The notes beneath the pieces were generated by a model, which was given only the letters and a program-made list of their open reading frames with translations, was not told where the DNA came from and ran no database searches. DNA of 64,000 bases from Neobacillus rhizophilus (GTDB taxonomy: Bacteria > Bacillota > Bacilli > Bacillales > Cytobacillaceae), in assembly GCF_018343535.1 (NCBI RefSeq), contig NZ_JAGYPF010000005.1:124001-188000 (forward strand), given 5' to 3'. Shown one piece after another: positions 25,131 to 32,727 of the stretch; the first letter of the stretch is position 1, and each line of letters starts with the position of its first letter. A program made the translations under genes and the position numbers.

Positions 25131-27062
25131 ATGTCAGATGTTGTAAAAATTGCATTTCCTGATGGGGCAGTAAAGGAGTTCCCAAAAGGAACGACAACAG
25201 AAGATATTGCGGCATCCATCAGCCCTGGTCTGAAGAAAAAGGCTATTGCCGGCAAACTAAACGGTCAAATGTATGATCTTCGCCGTCCAATTCAAGAAGA
25301 CGGTTCAATAGAAATCGTGACACCAGAATCAGCTGATGCACTAGAGGTATTACGTCATAGTACGGCCCACTTAATGGCACAGGCTGTAAAACGTTTGTAC
25401 CCGGGAGCGAAGCTTGGTGTCGGCCCTGTTATTGAAGGTGGATTTTATTACGATATGGATTTAGAGGAATCTTTAACACCTGAAGATCTTCCTAAAATCG
25501 AAAAGGAAATGGCTAAAATCGTTAGCGAGAACATTGAAGTTGTTCGCAAGGAAGTCAGCCGTTCCGAAGCGGTTCAGCTTTTTAAAGAAATCAACGATGA
25601 GTATAAGCTTGAGTTGATTGAAGCTATTCCCGATGAGGAACAAGTAACGATCTATGAGCAGGGTGATTTCTTTGACCTATGCCGGGGGATCCATGTTCCA
25701 TCAACTGGGAAAATTAAAGAATTTAAGCTGTTAAGCATTGCGGGTGCCTACTGGCGCGGCGACAGCAACAATAAAATGCTGCAGCGCGTATACGGTACTG
25801 CCTTTTTCAAAAAGGAAGATTTAGCTGAGCATCTTCGTCTGCTTGAAGAAGCAAAAGAGCGTGACCACCGCAAGCTAGGTAAGGAGCTTAACTTATTTAC
25901 TAATTCCCAAAAGGTAGGGCAAGGTTTGCCGCTTTGGCTGCCAAAGGGTGCAACAATCCGTCGTATCGTTGAGCGCTATATCGTGGACAAAGAGGTCAGC
26001 TTAGGCTATGACCACGTTTATACACCGATTATGGCAAACGTGGAGTTATATAAAACTTCCGGCCACTGGGATCATTACCATGAAGATATGTTCCCAGTAA
26101 TGGAAATGGACAATGAGCAATTGGTGCTCCGTCCAATGAACTGCCCGCACCATATGATGGTGTACAAAAATGCGATGCACAGCTACCGTGAGCTTCCAAT
26201 TCGGATTGCCGAGTTAGGAACAATGCACCGTTATGAAATGTCTGGTGCTTTATCCGGATTGCAGCGTGTCCGCGGGATGACTTTGAATGATGCGCATATC
26301 TTTGTTCGTCCGGATCAAATTAAGGAAGAATTCCAGCGAGTTGTTCGGCTGATTCTAGAGGTTTATAAAGATTTCGATATTAAGGAATATTCATTCCGAT
26401 TATCGTATCGTGATCCTCAAGATAAGGAAAAGTACTTCGATGACGATGCGATGTGGGAAAAAGCACAAAGCATGTTAAAAGAAGCGATGGATGACCTTGG
26501 ACTTGATTATTTCGAAGCAGAGGGAGAAGCCGCTTTCTACGGTCCTAAATTGGATGTTCAAGTCAGAACTGCTTTAGGTAAGGACGAAACTTTGTCGACT
26601 GTGCAATTAGATTTCTTGCTGCCTGAACGTTTTGATTTAACTTATGTTGGTGAAGATGGCAAGCAGCACCGTCCAGTTGTTATCCACCGTGGCGTAGTTT
26701 CCACAATGGAACGTTTTGTTGCTTACTTGATTGAAGAATACAAGGGTGCGTTTCCAACTTGGCTGGCGCCTGTACAGGTTCAAGTTATTCCTGTTTCGCC
26801 AGAAGCGCATTTTGATTATGCTCGAAAGGTACAGGAACAACTTAAAGCTGCAGGCTTCCGCGTTGAATTGGACGGCCGTGATGAAAAAATCGGCTATAAG
26901 ATCCGCGAAGCGCAAATGCAGAAAATCCCTTATATGCTGGTTGTCGGTGATAAGGAAGTCGAGGAAAACGCTGTTAACGTACGTAAATATGGCGAGCAGA
27001 AGTCTGAGACTAAGGCGTTTGAAGAGTTCTTGGCTGGGCTTAAGGCGGAAGTGCAGAAATAA
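25131..27062 (+). CDS. thrS: Threonine-tRNA ligase
   Basis: ThrS (643 aa) charges tRNA-Thr. Order: TGS domain (1-62), editing domain with HSTAHLMAQ and the later HxxxC-type site (about 70-220), class II catalytic core (MNCPHHMMVY, motif 2 near RYEMSGALSGLQRVRGM, motif 3 GVVSTMERFVA), and the anticodon-binding domain (about 540-643). ATG 25131 is chosen because it gives the family N-terminus and 8-base spacing from AAAGGAGG; TTG 25125 and ATG 25128 lie closer. Expression is governed by the T-box. Confidence 0.96.
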   Translation: MSDVVKIAFPDGAVKEFPKGTTTEDIAASISPGLKKKAIAGKLNGQMYDLRRPIQEDGSIEIVTPESADALEVLRHSTAHLMAQAVKRLYPGAKLGVGPVIEGGFYYDMDLEESLTPEDLPKIEKEMAKIVSENIEVVRKEVSRSEAVQLFKEINDEYKLELIEAIPDEEQVTIYEQGDFFDLCRGIHVPSTGKIKEFKLLSIAGAYWRGDSNNKMLQRVYGTAFFKKEDLAEHLRLLEEAKERDHRKLGKELNLFTNSQKVGQGLPLWLPKGATIRRIVERYIVDKEVSLGYDHVYTPIMANVELYKTSGHWDHYHEDMFPVMEMDNEQLVLRPMNCPHHMMVYKNAMHSYRELPIRIAELGTMHRYEMSGALSGLQRVRGMTLNDAHIFVRPDQIKEEFQRVVRLILEVYKDFDIKEYSFRLSYRDPQDKEKYFDDDAMWEKAQSMLKEAMDDLGLDYFEAEGEAAFYGPKLDVQVRTALGKDETLSTVQLDFLLPERFDLTYVGEDGKQHRPVVIHRGVVSTMERFVAYLIEEYKGAFPTWLAPVQVQVIPVSPEAHFDYARKVQEQLKAAGFRVELDGRDEKIGYKIREAQMQKIPYMLVVGDKEVEENAVNVRKYGEQKSETKAFEEFLAGLKAEVQK

Positions 27063-27074
27063 TCAGCAATTTTA

Positions 27075-27103
27075 AAAAAAGGGAGAGAGATCTCCCTTTT
27101 TGG
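27075..27103 (+). terminator. Terminator after thrS
   Basis: AAAAAGGGAGA/TCTCCCTTTTT stem with a GAGA loop. Confidence 0.9.
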
Positions 27104-27142
27104 TTTTTACAAAATAAACTCGGTATATGAAAGATGCAAAAA

Positions 27143-27610
27143 TATCCTTAATTTGGCTTATTAAAGACAAAATAGCCTGGAAAAGAGGCGAAAATGTCTT
27201 TGATTCAACTTATCATAGACAAAACAGTCTAAGAAAGAGGCGAAAATGTCTTTGATTCAACTTATCAAAGACAAAACAGTCTAAGAAAGAAGCGAAAATG
27301 TCTTTGATTCAACTTATCAAAGACAAAACAGTCTAAGAAAGAGGCGAAAATGTCTTTGATTCAGCTTATTAAAGACAAAACAGCCTAAGAAAGAGGCGAA
27401 AATGTCTTTGATTCAACTTATCAAAGACAAAGCAGCCTAAGAAAGAGGCGAAAATGTCTTTGATTCAGCTTATCAAAGACAAAACAGCCTAAGAAAGAGG
27501 CAATAATGTCTTTGATTCAGCTTATTAAAGACAAAACAGCCTAAGAAAGAGGCAATAATGTCTTTGATTCAACTTATCAAAGACAAAACACCCTAGGAAA
27601 GTGGTAAAAA
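27143..27610. repeat. 52-bp tandem array, nine units
   Basis: Eight near-identical units of exactly 52 bases start at 27195, 27247, 27299, 27351, 27403, 27455, 27507 and 27559, preceded by a diverged unit at 27143 and followed by a fragment at 27611 that runs into the stop codon of the NERD gene. Each unit holds a perfect 9-base inverted repeat, GTCTTTGAT-7-ATCAAAGAC, and in later units a second small stem GCCT-7-AGGC. Substitutions within the first stem of units 4 and 7 keep pairing as G-U. Since 52 is not a multiple of 3, the array does not encode a repeated peptide. Confidence 0.95.
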
Positions 27611-27615
27611 TGTCA

Positions 27616-28554
27616 TTATTCATAATATGCCCATGGGCCAACTCCGATAATTTTATAGTTTTCATTTAAAATTCGGCTAATTCTCTTTTTAGATTCAATC
27701 ACCCCGCACCATTCATAAACAATATTAGTTGTTATTTTCATTCCAGGAAAAAGCAGCTTAATTTCCCTCACACATCGCAAAACAGCGTCTGTCACCAATT
27801 CTTCATGTCCGCAATCCAAGCAAATACAATTTTTCCCTTCAACAGAAATCGAAAACGAGTTGCAGATTTTACAGGTATGTCCTTTTCTTAGTTGATCATA
27901 CCGATAAGGAGGCAATTGTGTATAAGGTGATTTCTTAATATGGAGAGAAACAAGTTTATCTGCAAGCCTCTTGTGATAGTCATTTAGCTTTAATGGGGAC
28001 TTGTCCAATTTTTCTAAATAACTGGATACCTGTGTTGGAAAAATAAAGGGCTTGGTGAGGGGAGCTTGGTATAGTGTGAACTTGGGATTGATGAAAATTA
28101 CTTTGGCTTCAATCGGCAGATTTACGCCTAGGGTTTGGAGCAATTGGCGGAGCAAAGATTCACTCCGAATTAACTGGTAAAGTGGATTAGTATATTCAGT
28201 CTTGGGCAGCTTATATAATCTATCTGATTCTGGTTCGGATTCTGGCCCTAACTCGTAAAAATAATTACCTTCATTATTTTTTACTTCATACAAATAAATC
28301 TGTCCAGGCACAATAATCAATGAGTCAATTTGAAAAGTTTGATTGTTTACTGTAAACAACAAATCGTTTAAAATAATGCTTTCGCATCTGAGCTGTTCGG
28401 TCAGCTTATCGAACATTATCTCTCCTTCATATCCTTTTTTTAGCCGTAAATAACGATGTCTGTCACCATCTGATAAAGTCATCCGAGAATTTAACACTCC
28501 TAAAATGAGTAATTCTTCAGACACGGTTCGCGGTTTATACGCCACAGGCCACAT
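27616..28554 (-). CDS. NERD-domain protein with C-terminal zinc ribbon
   Basis: A 312-aa protein. Residues about 38-150 fit a NERD (nuclease-related) domain: YLRLKKGYEGEIMFDKL, then FQIDSLIIVPGQIYLYEVKN, where the Asp and Glu-x-Lys correspond to PD-(D/E)xK-like positions. The C-terminal part has CKIC...CLDCGHEEL (about 230-255), a zinc ribbon, and a final helical segment. NERD proteins are common and uncharacterised in Bacillus. The gene is an insertion between thrS and infC relative to B. subtilis. Its 3' end abuts the 52-bp array. GGAGAAAGG directly precedes the ATG. Confidence 0.8.
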   Translation of the reverse strand: MWPVAYKPRTVSEELLILGVLNSRMTLSDGDRHRYLRLKKGYEGEIMFDKLTEQLRCESIILNDLLFTVNNQTFQIDSLIIVPGQIYLYEVKNNEGNYFYELGPESEPESDRLYKLPKTEYTNPLYQLIRSESLLRQLLQTLGVNLPIEAKVIFINPKFTLYQAPLTKPFIFPTQVSSYLEKLDKSPLKLNDYHKRLADKLVSLHIKKSPYTQLPPYRYDQLRKGHTCKICNSFSISVEGKNCICLDCGHEELVTDAVLRCVREIKLLFPGMKITTNIVYEWCGVIESKKRISRILNENYKIIGVGPWAYYE

Positions 28555-28703
28555 CCTTTCTCCAAATTTATTTTAATAAAAAATGATAACAACGTTTCCT
28601 CCTAGGAATGAATGTTTTGTTAACTTTTACCTGTAATAAAAAAATGTTGAATAATTTCCGCTTTCCTGCTAAAATAAATTTCGTTGTCACAAAAGGAGTT
28701 CAT

Positions 28704-28732
28704 TTGACATCGCTCTTTGCTTGTGTTATAGT
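28704..28732 (+). promoter_or_regulatory. infC operon promoter
   Basis: Near-consensus sigma-A promoter: TTGACA (28704-28709), 17-base spacer, TATAGT (28727-28732), giving an RNA start near 28739. Confidence 0.9.
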
Positions 28733-28738
28733 ATCTAA

Positions 28739-28893
28739 GGTATGAATTGAATACTTGTTTTTAGGAAAAGAAGAAGCACCCGCTTCTCACCTGATTGACG
28801 CAGTTTGGCAGTTGGCAGGTTTTACGAGGACTTTTAGTTATTTTAACTTTGTTCGTAAAGTGTGGGTGTGTACATCCACACTTTTTTTATTTG
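28739..28893 (+). ncRNA. infC-rpmI-rplT leader (L20-type autoregulatory leader)
   Basis: About 250 bases of leader precede infC. It has a central complex region (28770-28830) and a strong terminator, AGTGTGGGTGT/ACATCCACACT followed by seven T (about 28858-28889). In Bacillus this operon is controlled by premature termination when ribosomal protein L20 binds the leader. The L20 site is inferred from position and architecture, not modelled. Confidence 0.75.
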
Positions 28894-28990
28894 TACTTCT
28901 CATGGACTGCCAAACTATATAGAAATCTTGGTGGGAAGTATGTATTTTCCAAACGTTGTATTCTTGATTAAACCTTGGAGGTGGCTAACT

Positions 28991-29506
28991 ATTAGCAAAG
29001 ACATGTTAGTAAATGATGGGATTCGCGCTCGTGAAGTTCGCTTGATTGATCAAAATGGCGAGCAGTTAGGAATTAAATCCAAAATCGAAGCGCTGGAGAT
29101 TGCCGGACGAGTGAATTTAGATTTAGTGCTTGTAGCACCAAACGCTAAGCCTCCGGTAGCCCGGATTATGGACTACGGCAAATTTAAATTCGAGAATCAA
29201 AAGAAAGAAAAAGAAGCTCGAAAGAACCAAAAGATTATCACGACAAAAGAAGTTCGTTTAAGTCCAACAATTGATGAGCACGACTTTAATACAAAGCTTC
29301 GCAATGCTATTAAGTTCTTGGAAAAAGGCGACAAGGTAAAAGCTTCTATCCGATTTAAGGGCCGGGCGATTACCCATAAAGAAATCGGTCAAAAAGTATT
29401 AGACCGTTTTGCAGCAGAGTGTAAGGAAGTAGCTACGATTGAGTCTCATCCAAAAATGGATGGTCGCAGCATGTTCCTGGTTTTAGCACCTAAAATCGAA
29501 AAGTAA
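28991..29506 (+). CDS. infC: Translation initiation factor IF-3, ATT start
   Basis: IF3 (171 aa) binds the 30S subunit and checks start-codon pairing. The N-domain (NDGIRAREVRLIDQNGEQLGI) and C-domain (RLSPTIDEHDF...KVKASIRFKGR, MDGRSMFLVLAPK) are complete. The start is the rare codon ATT at 28991: GGAGGTGG lies 6 bases upstream, and homology begins ISKDMLVNDGIRARE. The first downstream ATG (29003) has no binding site. A non-AUG start is a known autoregulatory device for infC. Followed by rpmI and rplT. Confidence 0.95.
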   Translation: MSKDMLVNDGIRAREVRLIDQNGEQLGIKSKIEALEIAGRVNLDLVLVAPNAKPPVARIMDYGKFKFENQKKEKEARKNQKIITTKEVRLSPTIDEHDFNTKLRNAIKFLEKGDKVKASIRFKGRAITHKEIGQKVLDRFAAECKEVATIESHPKMDGRSMFLVLAPKIEK

Positions 29507-29522
29507 TAAGGAGGACATCCCA

Positions 29523-29723
29523 ATGCCAAAAATGAAAACTCACAGAGGCGCGGCAAAGCGTTTTAAGAAAACTGGAAGTGGTCAATTAAAGCGTGACCAC
29601 GCTTATACAAGCCACTTATTTGCAAACAAATCAACTAAAGCAAAGCGTAAGCTTCGCAAATCATCACTTGTTTCTAAAGGTGATTTCAAACGCATTCGTC
29701 AACTATTAACTAACGTAAAGTAA
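29523..29723 (+). CDS. rpmI: Ribosomal protein L35 (bL35)
   Basis: A 66-aa, very basic protein beginning MPKMKTHRGAAKRFKKTGSG, the bL35 signature. AAGGAGG precedes ATG. It lies 16 bases after infC and 38 before rplT in the conserved infC-rpmI-rplT operon. Confidence 0.98.
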   Translation: MPKMKTHRGAAKRFKKTGSGQLKRDHAYTSHLFANKSTKAKRKLRKSSLVSKGDFKRIRQLLTNVK

Positions 29724-29761
29724 TCGATATAAGCATTGATTTAATCTAGGAGGGAAATTAC

Positions 29762-30121
29762 ATGCCACGTGTAAAAGGCGGTACAGTTACTCGCAAACGT
29801 CGTAAAAAAGTTCTTAAATTAGCTAAAGGTTATTTTGGTTCAAAACATACATTATATAAAGTTGCTAACCAACAGGTTATGAAATCATTAATGTATGCAT
29901 TCCGTGACCGTCGCCAAAAGAAGCGCGACTTCCGCAAACTTTGGATTACTCGTATCAACGCAGCAGCTCGCATCAACGGTCTTTCTTACAGCCGTTTAAT
30001 GCATGGCTTAAAGCTTGCTGGTATCGAAGTAAACCGCAAAATGCTTGCTGAATTAGCAATCAGCGATGCAAACGCATTTGCTGAATTAGCAAACGCTGCT
30101 AAAGCTCAATTAAATAAATAA
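29762..30121 (+). CDS. rplT: Ribosomal protein L20 (bL20)
   Basis: 119 aa; the basic N-terminal extension MPRVKGGTVTRKRRKK and the globular domain (LWITRINAAARINGLSYSRLMHGLK) are standard. L20 is both a 50S assembly protein and, in Bacillus, the repressor acting on the leader of this operon. AGGAGGGAA precedes ATG. Confidence 0.98.
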   Translation: MPRVKGGTVTRKRRKKVLKLAKGYFGSKHTLYKVANQQVMKSLMYAFRDRRQKKRDFRKLWITRINAAARINGLSYSRLMHGLKLAGIEVNRKMLAELAISDANAFAELANAAKAQLNK

Positions 30122-30130
30122 TTAAACATA

Positions 30131-30161
30131 TGGCCATTCTCTATGATGAGGATGGCCTTTT
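30131..30161 (+). terminator. Terminator after rplT
   Basis: GGCCAT/ATGGCC stem with a 14-base loop followed by TTTT; moderate strength. Confidence 0.65.
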
Positions 30162-30179
30162 CTGTAGAGGAGATTGTTT

Positions 30180-30440
30180 ATGGTAGGATTATGGGCAGCT
30201 ATTATGGCTATAAACATAGTATCATTCTGCTTAATGGGTGTTGATAAAAGCAGAGCGAAAAAACATCAATACCGGATTAGGGAAAGAACGTTGTGGCTTG
30301 CAGCGTTATTTGGCGGTGCTGTTGGCGCTACAGTTGGTATGTACTTCTTCCGGCATAAAACAAAGCATCTCCAGTTCAAGATTGGCTTTCCTATTCTGGC
30401 AATCATCGATGTGATACTTTATATAAAGGGAGTGTTTTAA
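30180..30440 (+). CDS. ysdA: YsdA, DUF1294 small membrane protein
   Basis: An 86-aa protein with three hydrophobic segments (about 1-20, 38-58, 68-86) and the DUF1294 hallmark GVDKSRAKKHQYRIRE between the first two. Function unknown; conserved after rplT in Bacillus. ATG 30180 is preferred, with AGGAG 7 bases upstream. Only two bases separate its stop from the next gene. Confidence 0.85.
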   Translation: MVGLWAAIMAINIVSFCLMGVDKSRAKKHQYRIRERTLWLAALFGGAVGATVGMYFFRHKTKHLQFKIGFPILAIIDVILYIKGVF

Positions 30441-30442
30441 TA

Positions 30443-30934
30443 ATGAACCTTGTGAAGTTGTTTCAAATGCAAAAGGCATTAGATTCGCATATTGAGAAAA
30501 AGCATCAGCTTCAGAACGAGGATTTATTCAGCCGAAAAATTCTCGCCTTATTAGTTGAGCTGGGCGAGCTCGCTAACGAAACTCGCTGCTTTAAATTTTG
30601 GAGCGTTAAGCCTTCATCACCAAAAGATGTGATTCTTGAGGAGTTCGTTGATGGGGTGCATTTTATTTTATCGCTGGGGATTGAGTGCGGATTTGATCAA
30701 AAGGGAATGGGAATAAAGGCTGCACAGCCTGAGTGTAGCGCGACAGAACAGTTCTTAAGTGTTTATGAAGGGGTCACCATTTTTCAAAAAACAAAAAGCT
30801 TTGAGGATTACCTGCGATTATTCGAAGCCTATTTGCAGCTGGCAGTCCTGCTTGGGATATCTTATGAAGATATGGAACAGGCATATTTTTCAAAAAACGA
30901 AGTAAATTATCTAAGACAGCAAAACAACTATTAA
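30443..30934 (+). CDS. Dimeric dUTPase (dUTPase_2 / MazG-like)
   Basis: A 163-aa all-alpha protein with the dimeric dUTPase/MazG metal-binding signature LVELGELANETRCFKFW followed by EEFVDGVHFILSLG, giving the E-x-x-E...E-x-x-D set that binds Mg2+. It would hydrolyse dUTP to dUMP, limiting uracil incorporation and feeding thymidylate synthesis. It starts two bases after ysdA, so the pair is co-transcribed. In B. subtilis ysdB occupies this place. Confidence 0.85.
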   Translation: MNLVKLFQMQKALDSHIEKKHQLQNEDLFSRKILALLVELGELANETRCFKFWSVKPSSPKDVILEEFVDGVHFILSLGIECGFDQKGMGIKAAQPECSATEQFLSVYEGVTIFQKTKSFEDYLRLFEAYLQLAVLLGISYEDMEQAYFSKNEVNYLRQQNNY

Positions 30935-30935
30935 T

Positions 30936-30965
30936 TTGTTAATTGTCAGATACTTTCGTTATAAT
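30936..30965 (+). promoter_or_regulatory. Candidate ysdC promoter
   Basis: TTGTTA (30936-30941), 18-base spacer, TATAAT (30960-30965), ending 34 bases before the ysdC start. Confidence 0.55.
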
Positions 30966-30999
30966 GAAAATGAACGTACATATAAAAGGGGGCTAAATA

Positions 31000-32085
31000 A
31001 TGGCAAAAATGGATGAAACATTAACCATGCTGAAGGATCTAACCGATGCCAATGGGATTCCCGGCAATGAGCGTGAAGTGCGCGAAGTCATGAAAAAATA
31101 CATAGCACCATACGCAGACGAAATCACGACAGATGGATTAGGCAGTTTAATTGCAAAGAAAGTCGGCAAGGAGGGCGGGCCTAAAATCATGGTAGCCGGC
31201 CACTTGGACGAAGTTGGCTTTATGGTGACGGCGATTGATGACAAAGGCTTCCTGCGCTTTCAAACAGTCGGTGGCTGGTGGGGCCAGGTAATGCTTGCTC
31301 AGCGCGTGACCATTGTAACAAGGAAGGGCAATGTAACAGGAATTATCGGCTCTAAGCCGCCGCATGTTTTATCCGCGGAAGCCCGCAAGAAGCCAATTGA
31401 AATCAAAGACATGTTCATTGATATCGGTGCATCAAGCCGTGAGGAAGCATCTGAGTGGGGCGTCCGACCTGGAGACATGGTCGTGCCATATTTTGAATTC
31501 ACCGTAATGAACAATGAAAAGATGCTTCTTGCGAAAGCTTGGGATAACCGCATCGGCTGTGCGATTGCGATTGATGTTTTAAAGCAATTGCAAGGTGTTG
31601 ATCATCCGAATGTTGTTTACGGCGTCGGAAATGTTCAAGAAGAGGTTGGCTTGCGCGGTGCCAAGACAGCTACTTATAAAATCCAGCCTGATATCGGCTT
31701 TGCTGTTGATGTAGGTATTGCCGGCGATACACCTGGAATTAGCGAAAAAGAAGCGATGAGCAAAATGGGCAAAGGGCCGCAAGTGGTTGTCTATGATGCT
31801 TCAATGGTAGCGCACAAGGGACTGCGTGATTTTGTAACGGATACTGCGGATGAACTCAACATCCCTTACCAATTTGAATCCATCCCAGGCGGTGGAACAG
31901 ATGCGGGCTCCATCCATTTAACGCATAATGGGGTACCAGCGCTGGCGATTACGATTGCAACTCGTTATATTCATTCACATGCTGCAATGCTTCATCGTGA
32001 TGACTATGAAAATGCAGTTAAGCTGATTGTAGAGGTCATTAAGCGTTTGGATCGCGAGGCTGTTGATAAGATTACGTTTGAATAA
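31000..32085 (+). CDS. ysdC: M42-family aminopeptidase
   Basis: 361-aa cobalt/zinc-dependent M42 (TET-like) aminopeptidase. Metal and catalytic motifs are visible: GHLDEVGF, the AWDNR site, the catalytic EE in NVQEEVGLRG, the VDVG strand and HSHAAMLHRDDY at the C-end. The enzyme is probably a large oligomer trimming cytoplasmic peptides. Annotated endoglucanase-like names for this family are historical. AAAAGGGGG lies 8 bases before ATG. Confidence 0.92.
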   Translation: MAKMDETLTMLKDLTDANGIPGNEREVREVMKKYIAPYADEITTDGLGSLIAKKVGKEGGPKIMVAGHLDEVGFMVTAIDDKGFLRFQTVGGWWGQVMLAQRVTIVTRKGNVTGIIGSKPPHVLSAEARKKPIEIKDMFIDIGASSREEASEWGVRPGDMVVPYFEFTVMNNEKMLLAKAWDNRIGCAIAIDVLKQLQGVDHPNVVYGVGNVQEEVGLRGAKTATYKIQPDIGFAVDVGIAGDTPGISEKEAMSKMGKGPQVVVYDASMVAHKGLRDFVTDTADELNIPYQFESIPGGGTDAGSIHLTHNGVPALAITIATRYIHSHAAMLHRDDYENAVKLIVEVIKRLDREAVDKITFE

Positions 32086-32140
32086 GAATATTGGGGTCCT
32101 CGGCTGCTGTGTTTGCGGACGGGGACTTTTATGTTTTGGC

Positions 32141-32237
32141 AATTAGCCAATAGGATGGGGAAATTCGCCAATAAAATGCGAAGATTCGCCAATAGAACGT
32201 GACAATTCGCCAATAGAAGCCTGAAATTCGCCAATAG
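32141..32237. repeat. Five 21-bp direct repeats downstream of ysdC
   Basis: The 13-mer AATTCGCCAATAG (one or two differences in units 1-3) recurs with exact 21-base spacing; GCC falls at 32146, 32167, 32188, 32209 and 32230. The 8-base spacers (gatgggga, aatgcgaa, aacgtgac, aagcctga) are unrelated. The array lies between a weak ysdC terminator (GTCCTCG...CGGGGAC, about 32096-32130) and the sspI terminator. Confidence 0.9.
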
Positions 32238-32242
32238 CGATT

Positions 32243-32276
32243 AAAAAACAGCCGCCAACCAATCGGCCGGCGGCTA
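32243..32276 (-). terminator. Terminator of sspI
   Basis: AGCCGCC (32250-32256) pairs with GGCGGCT (32269-32275). Read on the minus strand it is followed by TGTTTTTT, so it serves sspI. Confidence 0.85.
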
Positions 32277-32288
32277 AAAATCCCATTT

Positions 32289-32498
32289 TTAATGCTTTAA
32301 CCCGCTTTCAAGCGTGCCAAGCATCTCTTTTTTCTCTTGTTCAGATGAATTTTGCCAAATAACTTCAAATAATACGCCCAATCCCGGCAGCATTTTCTCT
32401 TCCCCGCTTTGAATCGCATCGACAATGGTATCCTCTAATTGGTCTTGCGTATTATTGGAAACATTGTGAATAACAGCATTCCGCAAATTGAAATTCAT
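32289..32498 (-). CDS. sspI: Small acid-soluble spore protein SspI
   Basis: A 69-aa protein matching SspI: MNFNLRNAVIHNVSNN at the start, then an acidic middle and TLESGLKH end. It belongs to the minor SASP class made in the forespore, usually under sigma-G. Position between ysdC and ysgA matches B. subtilis. AAGGAG lies 9 bases before the ATG. I did not find a convincing sigma-G promoter; a family B repeat occupies its 5' region. Confidence 0.93.
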   Translation of the reverse strand: MNFNLRNAVIHNVSNNTQDQLEDTIVDAIQSGEEKMLPGLGVLFEVIWQNSSEQEKKEMLGTLESGLKH

Positions 32499-32538
32499 AA
32501 TGGGCCACTCCTTCTTTAACCTTAAATTCTTTAGCTAA

Positions 32539-32636
32539 TAGGGAATAATAAATTTCCCCAAATTTATTATTCCCTAACGCATAAATTCAACTACGCTTCT
32601 GTCTTCGTCCTAACGGACTCGCAATCAGTGAGTTTT
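32539..32636 (-). repeat. Repeat family B, copy 1 (module plus hairpin)
   Basis: On the minus strand a 61-base module (32636 down to 32576; AACTC.CTGATTGCGAGTCC at its start, GTAGTTGAATTTATGCGTT at its end) is followed immediately by a perfect 17-base-pair palindrome with a 4-base loop (32539-32576). The module recurs at 45716 and 55820. It lies in the 5' region of sspI. Confidence 0.85.
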
Positions 32637-32727
32637 CATTTATTATCATTTCTAATTTTTGTTTTAATATGTATTTTAATTGGGCTATAATGTAAAAATC
32701 AGAGTAATTTTTAAAGGGGAAACAAAA

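Noticed and set aside
27143..27610. CRISPR array
   Set aside because: Units are contiguous and near identical over all 52 bases; there are no unique spacers and no cas genes.
32004..32234. Minus-strand frame with a repeated LLAN peptide
   Set aside because: The peptide repeat is a by-product of the 21-bp DNA array (21 is a multiple of 3); no ribosome binding site.
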